A DNA stretch of 64,000 nucleotides from Spinacia oleracea (lineage: Eukaryota; Streptophyta; Magnoliopsida; Caryophyllales; Amaranthaceae): assembly GCF_020520425.1 (NCBI RefSeq), contig NC_079488.1, positions 90,811,285-90,875,284 of the forward strand. The letters run 5' to 3'. The notes under the pieces were generated by a model that saw only the letters and a list, made by a program, of their open reading frames with translations, had not been told where the DNA came from and ran no database searches. Every line of letters begins with the position of its first letter. Positions within the stretch are counted from its first letter, which is position 1. This document shows, one piece after another, positions 38,641-51,744 of this stretch. The position numbers and the translations under genes were made by a program.

Positions 38641-39606
38641 ATGGCCAACAATAATGATTTAGTTGTTGCTATTCGCCTCTTGGCGGAAAAGCTGATCCAA
38701 GAGAGAACTGAGCGTCCCGATTCTGCTGGGGACATGTTGGAGAGACTAGTAAAAGTTAAGTCACCATACTTTTAAGGGGGAAACTGATCTTACTTTTTAG
38801 AGAACTAGTTTAGAAAGTTTGAGAAATTGTTTGAGGTTGTGAACTGTCCTTAGAATATGAGGGTGGGTCAAGTTGTCATGTATTTGAAAGATGAAGCTGA
38901 TTTATGGTGGAGAGAGAATAGAGTTAGGCTTAGCACTGCTGAGAGATTCAATTAGGATTCAATTGTTACTGCCTTAAGGGAAAGTTTTACCCTACCTGTT
39001 ATGAGAAAGCAAAAAGTTTAGGAATTCATAAACCTTAGTATGGGGAGCATGACCATTGCCGATTACTATAGCAAATTTATAGCACTGTCGTGGTTTGCAC
39101 CTGAGGTTGTAGCCACAGAGGAGCTAAAGGCTCCGAGGTTTAAGCAAGGTTTGACTGAGGAGATCCAATTAGGATTAGGTGGGGAAACCTACACATCTTT
39201 GGATATTGTGTATGGGAAAGCTGTTCATATTTATGGGTTGCAGTCTAGAAGGGACAAGAAAAATATTGTTCTTGGGGAGAAAAGAAAAGAGTTTAATGCT
39301 GGGGAAAACCAAAGGAATTTCAAGAGGAATATGAATGAAAATGGGAATGGGAATGGATATGGAAACTTTCAAGGAAGGAACAAACAGGGGCACAACAATA
39401 GGAATCAATCTGAGAGAGTGTATCACTGTAAGATGTGCAATAACAACCATCCTGGTAGGAATTGTAAGGGAGAATTAATGAACTGTAACTATTGTCAGAA
39501 AAAGGGGCATAGGAAGTATGAGTGCTTTATTAAGCAGAAAAAGGAACAAAATGGTAATGAGAGTGGTAACCAGGTGAAGTCGGGATTTAACCAGTCAAGA
39601 AATTAG
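38641..39606 (+). pseudogene. Tekay-like gag, decayed
   Basis: Starts MANNNDLVVAIRLLAEKLIQ, but stops occur within 50 codons. The later part is open from about 39040: MTIADYYSKFIALSWFAPEV, RFKQGLTEEIQLGL, an Asn/Gly-rich linker, and two zinc-knuckle-like motifs, CKMCNNNHPGRNC and CNYCQKKGHRKYEC (the second a regular CX2CX4HX4C). Gag forms the particle and the knuckle binds element RNA. The N-terminal half is broken, so no functional protein is expected. Confidence 0.85.
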
Positions 39607-41629
39607 AGTTCGAAGCCTATAGGGTCGCAAGACAACCAAGGAAACCTCCATAAGTCTGCTAATTAGAATAACAACCATAACAAGGCCCCGGGTAAACTGT
39701 ATGTGATAAGTCGAGATGAAGCTGAACGACCAGTTGACTTAGTTTCTGTTACTTTCCTATTAACTCCGTGCTAGTTAGAAAGTTATTTGATTCAGGGAAA
39801 GCTTATTCTTTTATTTCGTCACCTCTTATTAAAAGTCCGAAGTTAGTAGATTTTGAGGTGATTGATTTACCCATTAGTATTCCTACTGTTGTAACCATAA
39901 GGTGTACCAAATTGTTTAAGAACTTGCCCTGTGAACTATTTTTCGGTTGTGTGAGCTAGATGTGAGTTAAGAAGTCGGAATGAAGATCGAGGATGTTTCA
40001 ATTGTGAATGAATTCATGGATGTGTTTCCTAGTGAGATTGCAGGTATGCCACTTGCTAAGAGCTGTTGAGTCCCCTATAGACTTAGTTCCTAGAATGACG
40101 CATATATCTAGAACACCATATAGAATGACACCTCCTGAAATGAGCTAATTAAGACAAAGTTGCAAGAGTTGTTTGGTCAAGGAATATATTATGCCTAGTG
40201 CATCACCGCGGGGAGCTCCTGTGTTGTTTATTAAGGAGAAAGATAAGAGTATGGAATTATGCATCGAATTTAGGGAACTAAACACCATCAAGAACAAGTA
40301 CCATTTGCCTAGGATAGATGACATGTTGGATTAATTGAATTGGGCGAGTGTGTTCTTGAAGACTGATTTGTGTTTAAAGTACCACCAATTGAGAATAGCT
40401 GATAAGGGCCTAAGACCTCATTAGGATTCGTATTGTCATTATGGGTTTAGAGAAATGCCTTTTGGGTTAACCAATGCACCTTCCATAGTATAGATTTGAG
40501 GAATAAGATTTTCTACGAATTCCGAATTAAGTTCGTTATTATGTTATTGATGATATCCTGATTTATTCAAGGAATGAGAAAGAACATGACAAACACTTGA
40601 GGATTATTTGGAGACGCTTAGAAAGAATCTAGTTTTATTAAATGAAGTATACAAATCTTGAAGTTATTTGTGTATAAGTGACACCGACGGAAAAGTGAAG
40701 GATTGAATTGTTTGAAACTACGTTACGTAAGGGAATAAATTTAAGAGAAGATTTGAGTGGTCCAGGATCGTTTGAAATCAATTGTTGTCTTGAAAAGATG
40801 AGAATGTATGAATTGGTGAAAGTGCTAAGAGTTAAGCCCAAGAGTTATACATCCATGAAAGCCGTAATGAGGTTCACTAGAAAGGGAAAGCTCAGTATAA
40901 GGAGTTTCTGTAGATCCTACTAAGAATCAAGCTGTGAGTGAGTGACCTACTCCAAAGGAACGTGTCTGATATTTGAAGTTTCCTAGGCCTAGCTGACTAT
41001 TATAGGGGGTTTGTGAAAGACTTTTCGGAAAAAAAAAGGAATCGAAATTCGAGTGGAGTGAGAAATGTGAGAAAGCTTTCTAGATTTTAAAAGAGCGTTT
41101 GACCTGCGCACCTGTCGTCGCGACAATTGAAACCTCATGAAATCAATTACCCTACCCATGACCTAGAGTCAGCTGTTATTGTGTTCACTTTGAATGATTT
41201 GGAGACATTATCTTTATGGGGCAACATTTGAGATCCTTACCAACCATAAAAGTCTGGAACTTTGGCAAAAAGGTCTAATGAATCTTGGGGACGACATTGA
41301 AAATGAGTACTGCTTTCCACCCTGCGATCGATGGACAAACTGAGATTACTAACGGAAAATATGTTGAGAGCATGTACTATTGACCTTGAAGAGAAGTTGG
41401 GAGATCATTTAGATTTGATTGAATTTTCGTTCATCAATAGTTACCATACGAGCATTACGATGTCACATTTTGAGGAATTGCATGGAAAGAAGTGTAGAAG
41501 TCCACTTGCTGGAATGATTTTCGTGAAAATGTTGTATTGGGAACAGAATTAGTTGAAGGAAAACTATCCAAAGTTATTCCCTGAGATGAGTTACGAGGGC
41601 GTAACTCGTTTTCTTTAAGAGGGGTAGAA
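39607..41629 (+). pseudogene. Tekay-like pol, heavily decayed
   Basis: Recognisable in shifting frames: protease FDSGKAYSFISSPL (the DSG triad near 39785), RT pieces [49 protein letters not shown] and YVIDDILIYSR (near 40530). Then come an RNase H remnant around 41000-41300 and integrase pieces STAFHPAIDGQTE and ENMLRACTIDLEEKLGDHLD. Many stops and frameshifts, and most of integrase is deleted. It cannot have supplied its own enzymes. No chromodomain seen. Confidence 0.85.
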
Positions 41630-41873
41630 TGCGATAGAAATTCGCGCTTTTTACCTGTTTTTATGGTGATTTTATACATGTTGATGTAAAGCAAATAGAT
41701 TCTCCGCATAAGAAAAATGTGTTCTTGAGTAACACAAACAACTTTAAGTTGGAAAAAGAGTGCACATGAGCGGCACAGGTACTTCTCATGTAAGAATAAG
41801 TTGAAAACTTTTGATAAATGGGTGAATTTTCGTGTTAAGTTTCGGGACGAAACTTCTTTTAAGAGGGGTAGAT

Positions 41874-43195
41874 TGTAATCCCCCGTAATTTTATAAATCC
41901 TATTAATATATTTTAACGTATAGTTAATTATATTTAAATAGAATTCACGAATTTTAGAAATAAAAATGTAATTAACGAATATTTATTTTTATACGTTTAA
42001 AACATTTCAACGATTTATGAAATTAAAATGATTTTAGAATTTTATGTTGAAAAGAAATCGAATTACGAAGCCGATTGAATTTAGGAAACGATCCTAATCA
42101 ATTTTGGATTGAAATCCTAGAACTAAATCCTAATTCTAGCCCAATTGGCAAAGCCCAAATAATAAGACCCAAAACACTTTACTCCTTTCCTTCTCTTTCA
42201 ATCAAAGGAAAGGTTGGATTAAATTGGAATGAGTCTTGATTGATGCCTTTATGATCACTTACTTAATTCCAAGATAAAAACAGTTGTGAACGAATGTGGA
42301 TTGTATGCCTTATGTGATTGTTGAGTCATAACAGAGTCTCAATTTGTAAATCATGTAAAGTGAAACTGAGTGGCAATAGCTTTAGACTGTGCACGTCTAA
42401 AGTGACGGACAAACAGGAGTTGGGGTTCATGGTGGTAGCCCATGGCCTTTTCTGGAACCGGATTGATCACCGTGTTCTATTTTTATTAAAACGTTCCTCG
42501 ATATCGCAGGTCACTGAGGTTACGGAGTCGCGCCCGTACCTCGTCTTCCTTAGTGAAGACTTCTGGATGGACAACTCGGTCCATTGTCTATTTCAACTAA
42601 AATAATATTATTGCTAAAAGTCTAGCCTAGTCTAGTCTGGTCAAGTATGGTCGTCAAACTATCATGTTTTGTCTGCCTTTATTTGTGTTCATTAGTATAA
42701 TGTTAGGATCGTTCGTTTAATAGAATCATGTTAGGATTATTATTGATTTAGTATGTAGTACTCAGCTTTGCTGATTACGTGCTTTTTCTTGTGCATGTTG
42801 ATCATGGCTATGCCTTATTCATCCTGTGATGACCCAATCTTTGGTGAGCAGTCTCTAAGGATCAATAAGCATTGTCCATCTGCAGGTTTGAAGATGTTGC
42901 ATCATTGGGATCGGGAATAGATTTGTATTTAGTTTTGATTTACTAAGTTGACTTGGGTTTGTTTAATTGGACTTTAAACTTGTCGTACTATTTATATTTC
43001 CTTATTTTCGTTGGTTGATTTTTGGGACTAAACCTGTAATCGATTATTTATAAACCTAAAGTTAGTTTTATGTTTTCCGCTGCAAAATTCTGAATAAGCC
43101 GTTACGTTTTCACACGGGGGATAATGCCTTGATAATTCTCTACGTTTTATACTAAAAGGTTATTTTAGAAAAGAAAGAATTGTCGGGGTGTTACA
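41874..43195 (+). repeat. 3' LTR, 1322 bp, internally deleted
   Basis: Same as the 5' LTR but lacking the 1396 bases equivalent to 34501-35896, with a 2-base AT microhomology at the break. Outside the gap the two LTRs differ by about seven small changes over 1.3 kb as counted by eye. Confidence 0.9.
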
Positions 43196-44170
43196 TCCTG
43201 GATTGTGCCTTAATTTCCGCAGGCATTGCAGACTGATTATGTCAGACGAGCTTCCCGTATCCACCAGTACTCTCTTTACCTTAAGATTAGCCACCTTAAC
43301 CTCAATAACCAGAGGATCATCATCATTTGGTGCGGCCGCCCTTCTATAGTCGTCTTCGGAAATTTCTACAGAGGGTAGGTTCTTCTGTGCTGGGCGAAGA
43401 TGAGGTGGACCTTTTTGTCGTCCCTCCTTACATGGTTCTCCTGCCGCTATTCCTCCTGATATTACCATAATTCTTTCATTTGTGTACTTAGAGGTGGGGC
43501 TCGCTTCTTCATGTGCGTCCTCTAGATGGACGTACTGGCGAAGGTGTCCTTCAGCCACGCGATCAGTTAATATCTTCCTCAACATCCGGCAACTTTGGGT
43601 GTCATGCCCTTCGTCGTTGTGAAAAGCACAGAATGGTACTTGTGGGCAGGAGGTGGACGATCGTCGGGGAGACAGTTCTATTCCCAGACTTGGTCCTTCC
43701 GCAAGGAGGATCTCGCCAAGGGCCGTATTGAACTTAAAGGGACCTCTAGAGGACGTCCTCCTTCGCCCCCTTTTTTCTTCGGAGCCACAGCCATTCTTCC
43801 TTCGGGCGACGCTCTCATACTGTCTTACAGGAGCCTCTAGAGAGTAACGGTCCGCATTTTTCTTCTGCAAGATTCGTCTCGTCCTTCTTCCTAGACGAAC
43901 CTCCTTGACATGCCGACTAGCTTCCTCCAGGTTGCGTCTCCTCATAGGCGAGTCAGAATCTTGTGACAGAAACTCTACCATCCTACCATTATCATGCTTA
44001 GGATTGACTCCGTGAGGACCATCCAGCAAGGGTCGAATAGGAATGACGGCCGCAGGCTGGCTAGCTGCCGTGTCACATTGAGTGTTGGACCCGTCCTTAA
44101 ACACTCCTTTTCTGGCTGGGAGTTCTGATTTACCCTTGGTTTTTCCGCAGTCAGTTTGAAGTTCAGCCAT
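43196..44170 (-). pseudogene. Tat gag-protease N-terminal part, gag core missing
   Basis: Starts at the ATG at 44170 (MAELQTDCG), 29 bases after the primer site. The frame is open up to the inserted gypsy element. It has the Tat zinc-knuckle-like CAFHNDEGHDTQSCRMLRKI and, near the end, the protease active site RVLVDTGSSSDIISLQCL. The usual Gag core (FDG..DP..H and the WF motif) is absent and the length before the knuckle is only about 190 residues, so gag carries an internal deletion. Without a capsid-type core this copy would rely on Gag from another element. Confidence 0.8.
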
Positions 44171-44181
44171 GACACTGTACC

Positions 44182-44199
44182 TCCCCACAGACGGCGCCA
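44182..44199 (-). promoter_or_regulatory. Primer-binding site of the Tat-type element
   Basis: Minus strand reads TGGCGCCGTCTGTGGGGA, two bases after the LTR. The first nine bases match the 3' end of plant tRNA-Asp, the rest diverges. Confidence 0.75.
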
Positions 44200-44201
44200 A
44201 A

Positions 44202-44718
44202 TGTTGTGGGAACTTTTACGGTGCTGATGTGGCACGCGCTCCTCGGAGGTATCAAGTATGACTTGGCACGAACTTCTGGCAACCTGCAAAACAAGAATAT
44301 TCCCGTAGGAATATTCCCTCCGATGCTTAAGTAAGTATAAGCTAGAGAGATAAGTAATTTGTAGAGAGAAGGCAGAGCAAAGATAAGTTTTTTGTAGTTG
44401 GGCAAGAATTGAATACCCTTTTACCTTGGGATCTGAGCTATTTATAGTGCTAGGGTTCCTTGGGGACTGCACCCTCAACCCTAACTATGGGACACGTGCC
44501 CCTTGGAGATTTAAGACACGTGGCCTTTGGCCTGCAATGATGGGCCTCCCATATTTGGACCGGCTTTTAAAGACAATGGGCTTTGCCCAATGGGGCTATG
44601 TCTTTATTCTGGTGAAGTAGCAGGACTTTGGCCTTCTTTCCAGGCTTGGGCCCATCTGATCAGTATGAGTCGTAGGCTGCCTCTTTGGGCTTTGTGGGAG
44701 ATTTGTTCAAGCCCACAT
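44202..44718 (-). repeat. 5' LTR of the Tat-type element (main part)
   Basis: Matches 26507-27026 almost base for base. Its last seven bases, CACATCA on the plus strand, lie at 47016-47022 because another element inserted here, duplicating CACAT. TATA sequence at 44438-44446 (minus). Confidence 0.9.
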
Positions 44719-47015
44719 TGTAAAATCCCGAATATTTTATGTAGTAAAGTTTGGTATATATTTTCGTTTTTAAAAAAAAAAAAATCTTTAATTAGCGTTT
44801 GAAATTAAAGTCACAAAGTTTTTCTAACTTAAGTTCCGGGAAAAACTTCTTTTAAAGAGGGTATATTTAATAATCTATATCTTTCTAATTTTAAGTTTCG
44901 GGACGAAACTTCTTTTAAGGGGGATAGATTGTAATACCCCAATATTTTATAATTTTGTAAAACATATTTTATAGTCAAACTATAATTATATCCGTTTTTA
45001 GCTAGTCTCTTTTAATATTTTCAGAAAGTTTAAAAACGTTATTTTAAAATTAGTAGGACTCTTATTACGAGCACCTATATATATTCCGTTAACCCTAATT
45101 ATTTTTAGAAAACCTTAGTGCAGCCGTTTTACATTGTAATCGTATGGAGTTGCGTATAAATTAAGAACCCATAATCATCTTTTTTTTTTTTGTTCGGTAA
45201 TTTGTGGAAAGTCAAACTCCAAATTTAGTGACCACATATTGAATCTCATAGGAAGATCATCATGTACGTACCTTCGTCAAAGATCAAAACAATATGTTGC
45301 GTGAATCCCTATCACCATATACCAACCATGATCTTTTAGCTTATGGATTTAAATTGATACGTTGTCGTCGAGATGTAGTGGGTAGGCGAGTCTTTATTGT
45401 TCTAATGCACGGTCTCGAATCCTTGGAAGGTAATCACGCACACCCAGTCTTTTCGAGTCATTTGTATAGTGTGAATTATTATTACTATGTGTAATCACGC
45501 TTAGTCCTTTCTAATTGTTCGTGTATATTATTAGTTGTAATCACACGCCCCTAGTCTATTAAGTTATTTATATATATTGATTATTATGTGTAATCACGAT
45601 TTAGAGTCACATGAGCATATTAGTCGTCAACTAAGCGTAATTGATTATATATTCTGCTTTGTTATAATGTGTGTTAAATTTCTATTGTGTTCAATTTACT
45701 AATATGCACGATTATCTATATTAGAATATAGTATTGGTTTTCTTATATGATGCATTTTATTATTGTCTTATTGATTGAAGGATCTATAGTAGCAGTAGAC
45801 ATGAATTTATCTATTTCGGTAGTATGGAAAGTATGAAAGATCGAAGATTTAGGCTAATTTTATGAGTTGAGTTGTATTATAGAGTATATCAATCATTGAA
45901 GACTTATATTATCATTTTTGGGTTACATTGAGATACTTTGGATGTTCGATTAGTAATAGTTTGGATGGATTAATATTTTCATTTGTGTATTCCTTCTGTC
46001 GCAATAGAGGAGTCAGATTATTATGGAGAATGAATGATATGGTTTTGGATCTTGTGCCGTTGTTGAGCAGTATATATATTTTAGAGACCCAGCGCGGGTT
46101 TTGATAAGATTAGGAGATCACGAGATCAAGGTTGAGAATGAATGTTATATACTTCGTATATTTTTAGTTTGAGGCTCGATGTTATAGACCTTAGTCCTTG
46201 GCATGTTGGTAGGGAGATGATAACCATTAGTAAAGGAGCAAGATACAATCTTTATTTTTCTTAATATCTCCAAAAGTGAGATTTAGTCCAAAAGTGGCCT
46301 TGACTCAGAGAGTCTTTTTAGTAGCTATTGAGAGTTTCAAGTTTTTATACTTGTTGGTTTATTTATTCGAATTACCCATGTCCAAGGTTAGGTATAGAAC
46401 AAAGAGCAAATATGGCACCTATTGGTTTGAGTACGTTTAGTAGAGGAAAAGATCATATCAATATATTTGAGGTTCATATGAAGAGAAGATTTATAGTTTC
46501 CGTATAGTATGGAGTTAGTTTTATTTTTGGGATCATACTTGAAATGTAGTTTCATACTACATTATTTACATGACACTTTATTACTCTATTTTAGTATGTT
46601 TCTGTTTGTAACGGGTGATTACTCAGCTGTTTGCTGACGTGTGTGTTTATTTGCTATGTGTGTTTGCGGCCATGTCTTTTTCTTATGGTGGCCCTGCGAC
46701 GATCCTTTTGGAATTTGTCCTCTATGGTGAGCAGTCAATATTAACTGGAGCAGATTGATCGTTAAAGATCGCAATTCAAGATGAAGGAGCTCAAGTGTTA
46801 TCGTATAGTCTTTTATGACAGTTTAATACTTTTCAGTTGTAAATAGACCACCTAGTAATCGAGTTGTAATAGTTTAAGTTTTGTAAGCCTTAGCACTTGA
46901 CAATGTGGTCAAGTGTGGCGGTGATGCCTCCGATTTAGGTGTAAGCTTCCGCAAATATTTATAAAGTATGTATTATTTCTTATTTATTTAAAGTTAGTAA
47001 ATCGGGGGTGTTACA
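44719..47015 (+). mobile_element. Internally deleted Ty3/gypsy element in the Tat LTR
   Basis: Flanked by perfect CACAT duplications (44714-44718, 47016-47020). It starts TGTAAAATCCCG, a shortened 5' LTR, then jumps to a 3' internal end with two purine-tract modules (ACTTCTTTTAAAGAGGGTA and ACTTCTTTTAAGGGGGATAGA). A 3' LTR follows at 44930-47015 (TGTAATACCCC...GGGTGTTACA). No coding sequence is left. A different family or subfamily from the element at 33928. Confidence 0.85.
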
Positions 47016-47027
47016 CACATCACTTAT

Positions 47028-47063
47028 GGTGTCACCAGTAGTCGAAAGGCGCACACAACGCAT
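47028..47063 (+). pseudogene. Kinesin-7 fragment, exon B right piece with broken P-loop
   Basis: After the second CTTAT copy the exon resumes in frame: G-V-T-S-S-R-K-A-H-T-T-H, then a GT donor. Kinesins have GVTSSGKTHTMH here, the ATP-binding P-loop. The invariant Gly is Arg and the Thr after Lys is Ala, so the captured copy could not bind ATP normally. Confidence 0.82.
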
Positions 47064-48686
<1,623 letters not shown>

Positions 48687-49035
48687 TTCTAGAGGACTTG
48701 GTAAAGCACTTGCTAGAGAATTTCTTCTTTCTGGAGACCGAGTGGTTGTTACTTCACCTGGACGTTGTATTTTGGAACTTGAGGGTCACCTTTCTTTTCT
48801 TTTTTTTGTTATGTCAAACTCACAGTGCGCTATCTTGAAGGCAGTGTTGATTTAGTGGATGCAACTGTCAAAGAGCTTGAAGAAAGTCTTAGGGAAATGA
48901 AAGTTGTAAATGGGAAAAAACAGAGATATGCATAAGTGGTAGGCATACCATGTGACGTTTTCAAATTTCAACCCTAATGACGTGAGCAAGTTAGCTGATT
49001 TTGCTGTAAATGAACTTGGTTCAGTTGATATTTGG
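48687..49035 (+). pseudogene. NYC1: Chlorophyll b reductase NYC1 fragment
   Basis: After a TTGCAG acceptor the frame reads SRGLGKALAREFLLSGDRVV and VTSPG, then a gap with a T-rich insert. It continues VDATVKELEESLREMKVV, a stop, VVGIPCDVF, and VSKLADFAVNELGSVDIW, ending at a GT donor exactly where NYC1 exons would end. The glycine-rich SRGLGKALA is the NADPH-binding motif of short-chain dehydrogenases, and the spacing fits NYC1, which reduces chlorophyll b in thylakoids during leaf senescence. Stops, frameshifts and lack of all other exons show a dead partial copy. Splice borders are preserved, so genomic DNA and not cDNA was copied. Confidence 0.82.
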
Positions 49036-51744
49036 GTGAGTAATGTGCTTTTTCTCCTAAGGAGTTCTATGCAACATCTATCACTTTAGTCTTTTCCTCA
49101 ACCTTCCTAATTTCAATTGAAGTTTCTTGGCCCTTGCATACGTAGTTCTATTATTATAGCAAGATAGTCGAGAATTTGAAATCAGCTAGATGCACGTTGA
49201 TATCATTATATAAGCACGAGCTGCATGACAACGACACATTGTTTTAAAGGATATATTTAAAGGACGTAGTAACTGGTAAGTGGGTGTCTGAGAAACATTA
49301 ACCCTATATTGGTTGTTTTCTATCTAAGTTTAAAAGGTCTAGCTGAATAAGCAACCATTGAGTCTTCAGCCAAGCTAGGCTATTACAACAATCAAGATTG
49401 ATTTCAGATGAGATATCTATTATCTGGTTAGCTACTCAATCCTGAACCCAGGAAGAGTTTCATTATGGAAGAGTTCCTTTCAGATGAAGTGGGGTCAAAT
49501 AAAATTGTAGTCACTGTGTCTTTCTATTAATGCCATGCACTGGAAACAAAATTGTTGGATATCATCCACTTTGTAAAGTTTCAAATATTGATTTTTCTCC
49601 TTTCATAATCTTTCTACACCACATGATCTTGAATTCTATTTTGGGTAGGCAGCAAATTTTATTGGATGTTTGCGCGATCTTCTTCTTTTGAATGTAAAAG
49701 TTACCTGCAAATGGTCATATAAGTTTGGCCAATACAAATGGCAGTATTTTGTTGGGTTATGTCATCTGTTTTCTTCTAAATTTGTTCTTCTAATTTTGCA
49801 ACTTCTGATTTGGGAAGTTGGAGTTCCTGTTTTTTTTTTTTTTTGGTGTAATGGATGAAGTTGAGGTGTTTACAGTAATTTGGTACTACCAACTTTTTAG
49901 CTGACTCTTTGAGACATGTTATCCATTTTTTTTTTTTGGAATTTGGTCAATCTGTTTGTCGCACTGAAATAAGGTAAGGGGAAAAGAAGGAAAAAGAAAA
50001 TTGTTTTGCAATCTTTATGGTTATCTGTATAAACTATAAACCAACTTGGTTGTCATAGATCTAAGAAAAACTATTATCAATATCTAGGTCTCATGGGTGT
50101 TGAGAATTTCGGGTATATTTTTATGCCTTCTGAATCCATAATATGTATAAGAACTTAGAAGCAATCTCCTACACTGAAAGAGCCCAGTCGCTCATTCTGC
50201 GATTTTAGGTCGTTAACTATACGTTAAATAATTTACTCTTTGGATTTCATATTTTTTTTGCTTTTTCTTGTAGACGTTCGGTTGATGAAATGGGTGACGA
50301 TTCTTTCTTTTCCTCTCTCGCCTGATCAGACCTATAAACTACAGAACTGGTAAATACTCTTAAACCCTTTCATTAATCTGTTTATTTATTTGTTTGAGTT
50401 TGAATTGAGTCTAACAAAGTTTATTTACCATGTCCAATATTGAAGTCCCAACTAATTAGGTATGGTATTTAGGGAGCTTTTGATTTTTCTCATTCTATAT
50501 TTAAGTTTGTTGAGATGGTCAAATTTGGTATAATTTGAGATAACTTGTTCCCTATGACCACAGGTTTGTTAGGAATTTTTCCTAAACTAATCTATATAAT
50601 TAACATATTAATTTAGGGTTCCTCCAGATTATATCAATTGTTGAAAAAAATATGCAGAAAGTTGAAAGGTAGCAAATGAGACGACTAAAGCATCGGTTTT
50701 GGCATTGAATTATGAGATTGGCGATTGGCTCAAAAAAGGGTGTGTTATTATCCTCAATTTTGGCTTGTAATGCTAATGAACTTGATTTTGATTGATTTGT
50801 GGGTTAAATATCATAATTTTTTTCTTGATTATGCTATTTGTTATAAGTTTATTTTTCGTGTATACGATTTGTTTGATCATGGAAAATGCGGAATTTTAAC
50901 ATAGAGGACATATATTTCCTTATGTACTAATTGTATTGCATAAGAAACTATGCTTATAAAACACGGTTGAATTTTCTATATATGTAACTAGAGAGAATAA
51001 GCTAGGATGACTTAACATGATTTTAGTAAAATAACCTTTATAATTGTAATAATCGAGAAAATCCGAGCACGATCCTTTCACTATTTTAAGAGATGTATAA
51101 CTTTTCCGCATATATGAAAATGGTACTTGTATATGTGAGTGTAGCTCTTGGTGAGAAGGAGAACTAATTATCATGATTTGTGTTAGAGTTGATATAGTTC
51201 CTGAGTAATGGCACTAACTTTTAGCCATTCTTGCTACGCGTTATGACTGAGCGATTTGACTGATATATAGATGATATATTATAATCGGAGCTAATGAATT
51301 AGGCTTGGTTTTCAGTGAACTATTCAGAAGTTCAACGATAAACCTATTATGGTGAAATCATGTTACTTAAAATAATTAGACAAACAAAGATAAACCCTGG
51401 AGTTTATGCATTTAATTGTCGAATAATGTGAAATTCAGGATCCTCTCTATAAGCTCTAAAGAGTAGGAGAGTTTATGGCTTTAAGCACCTTATATTAGAA
51501 AAACAAAGTTTTAATCCCAGTGTTTTAAGTTTTTGACTTCTCTCTCTGTTCTCCAGTCCTAACACCTACAGAGGAACATTTTAATAGAGTAAGATCCTTA
51601 AAGAACCAGTTTGTGTTGAACAATAATTAATTGGAATAAAAGGCAAGTATGTGTCAATCGATTACTTTTATCTTTATTAGGAACAAGGTAGTTTGTTGTC
51701 ACCCCTATTGGTGCTAACCTTAATCATTTATACTTATATTTCAG
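49036..51744. other. Non-coding, intron-like; possible small exons
   Basis: Low-GC, T-rich sequence. Two short stretches look exon-like (about 50273-50350, after TTGTAG and before GTAAAT; and about 50640-50750) but their translations match nothing I recognise. They may be leading exons of the next fragment or of another captured gene. Confidence 0.4.

Larger units (their letters stand above)
33928..43195 (+). mobile_element. Tekay-like Ty3/gypsy element with extended left end
   Basis: Plus-strand element with LTRs 34172-36892 and 41874-43195, a tRNA-Met-type primer site after the left LTR, decayed gag and pol, and a purine tract before the right LTR. Its left end does not start with the LTR but with a 244-bp copy of its own 3' internal end (33928-34171 equals 41630-41873). 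There is no target duplication (CCAAT-side flank ACCAA, right flank TCCTG), and by family comparison a few codons of the host protease-RT linker are lost. The large LTRs and the ENMLRACTIDL/SYHTSI integrase motif fit the Tekay/Del group. Confidence 0.85.
26507..47022 (-). mobile_element. Tat-type Ty3/gypsy retrotransposon, nested-into
   Basis: Lies on the minus strand with LTRs at 26507-27026 (3') and 44202-44718 plus 47016-47022 (5'). It is flanked by CTTAT on both sides (26502-26506, 47023-47027). LTRs run TGATGTGGG...CCCACAACA in sense. A primer site TGGCGCCGTCTGTGGGG follows the 5' LTR and a purine tract precedes the 3' LTR. Order in sense: gag-protease, RT, RNase H, integrase, then an antisense ORF before the 3' LTR, the layout described for Tat-lineage elements. 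Without the two inserted elements it is about 9 kb. By eye the LTRs differ at about five places in 520 bp, so it is young. Confidence 0.9.

Noticed and set aside
36012-42605. Identical 95-codon open frames at 36012-36299 and 42318-42605
   Set aside because: They lie at the same position in the two LTRs of one element, so they are repeat copies, not genes.
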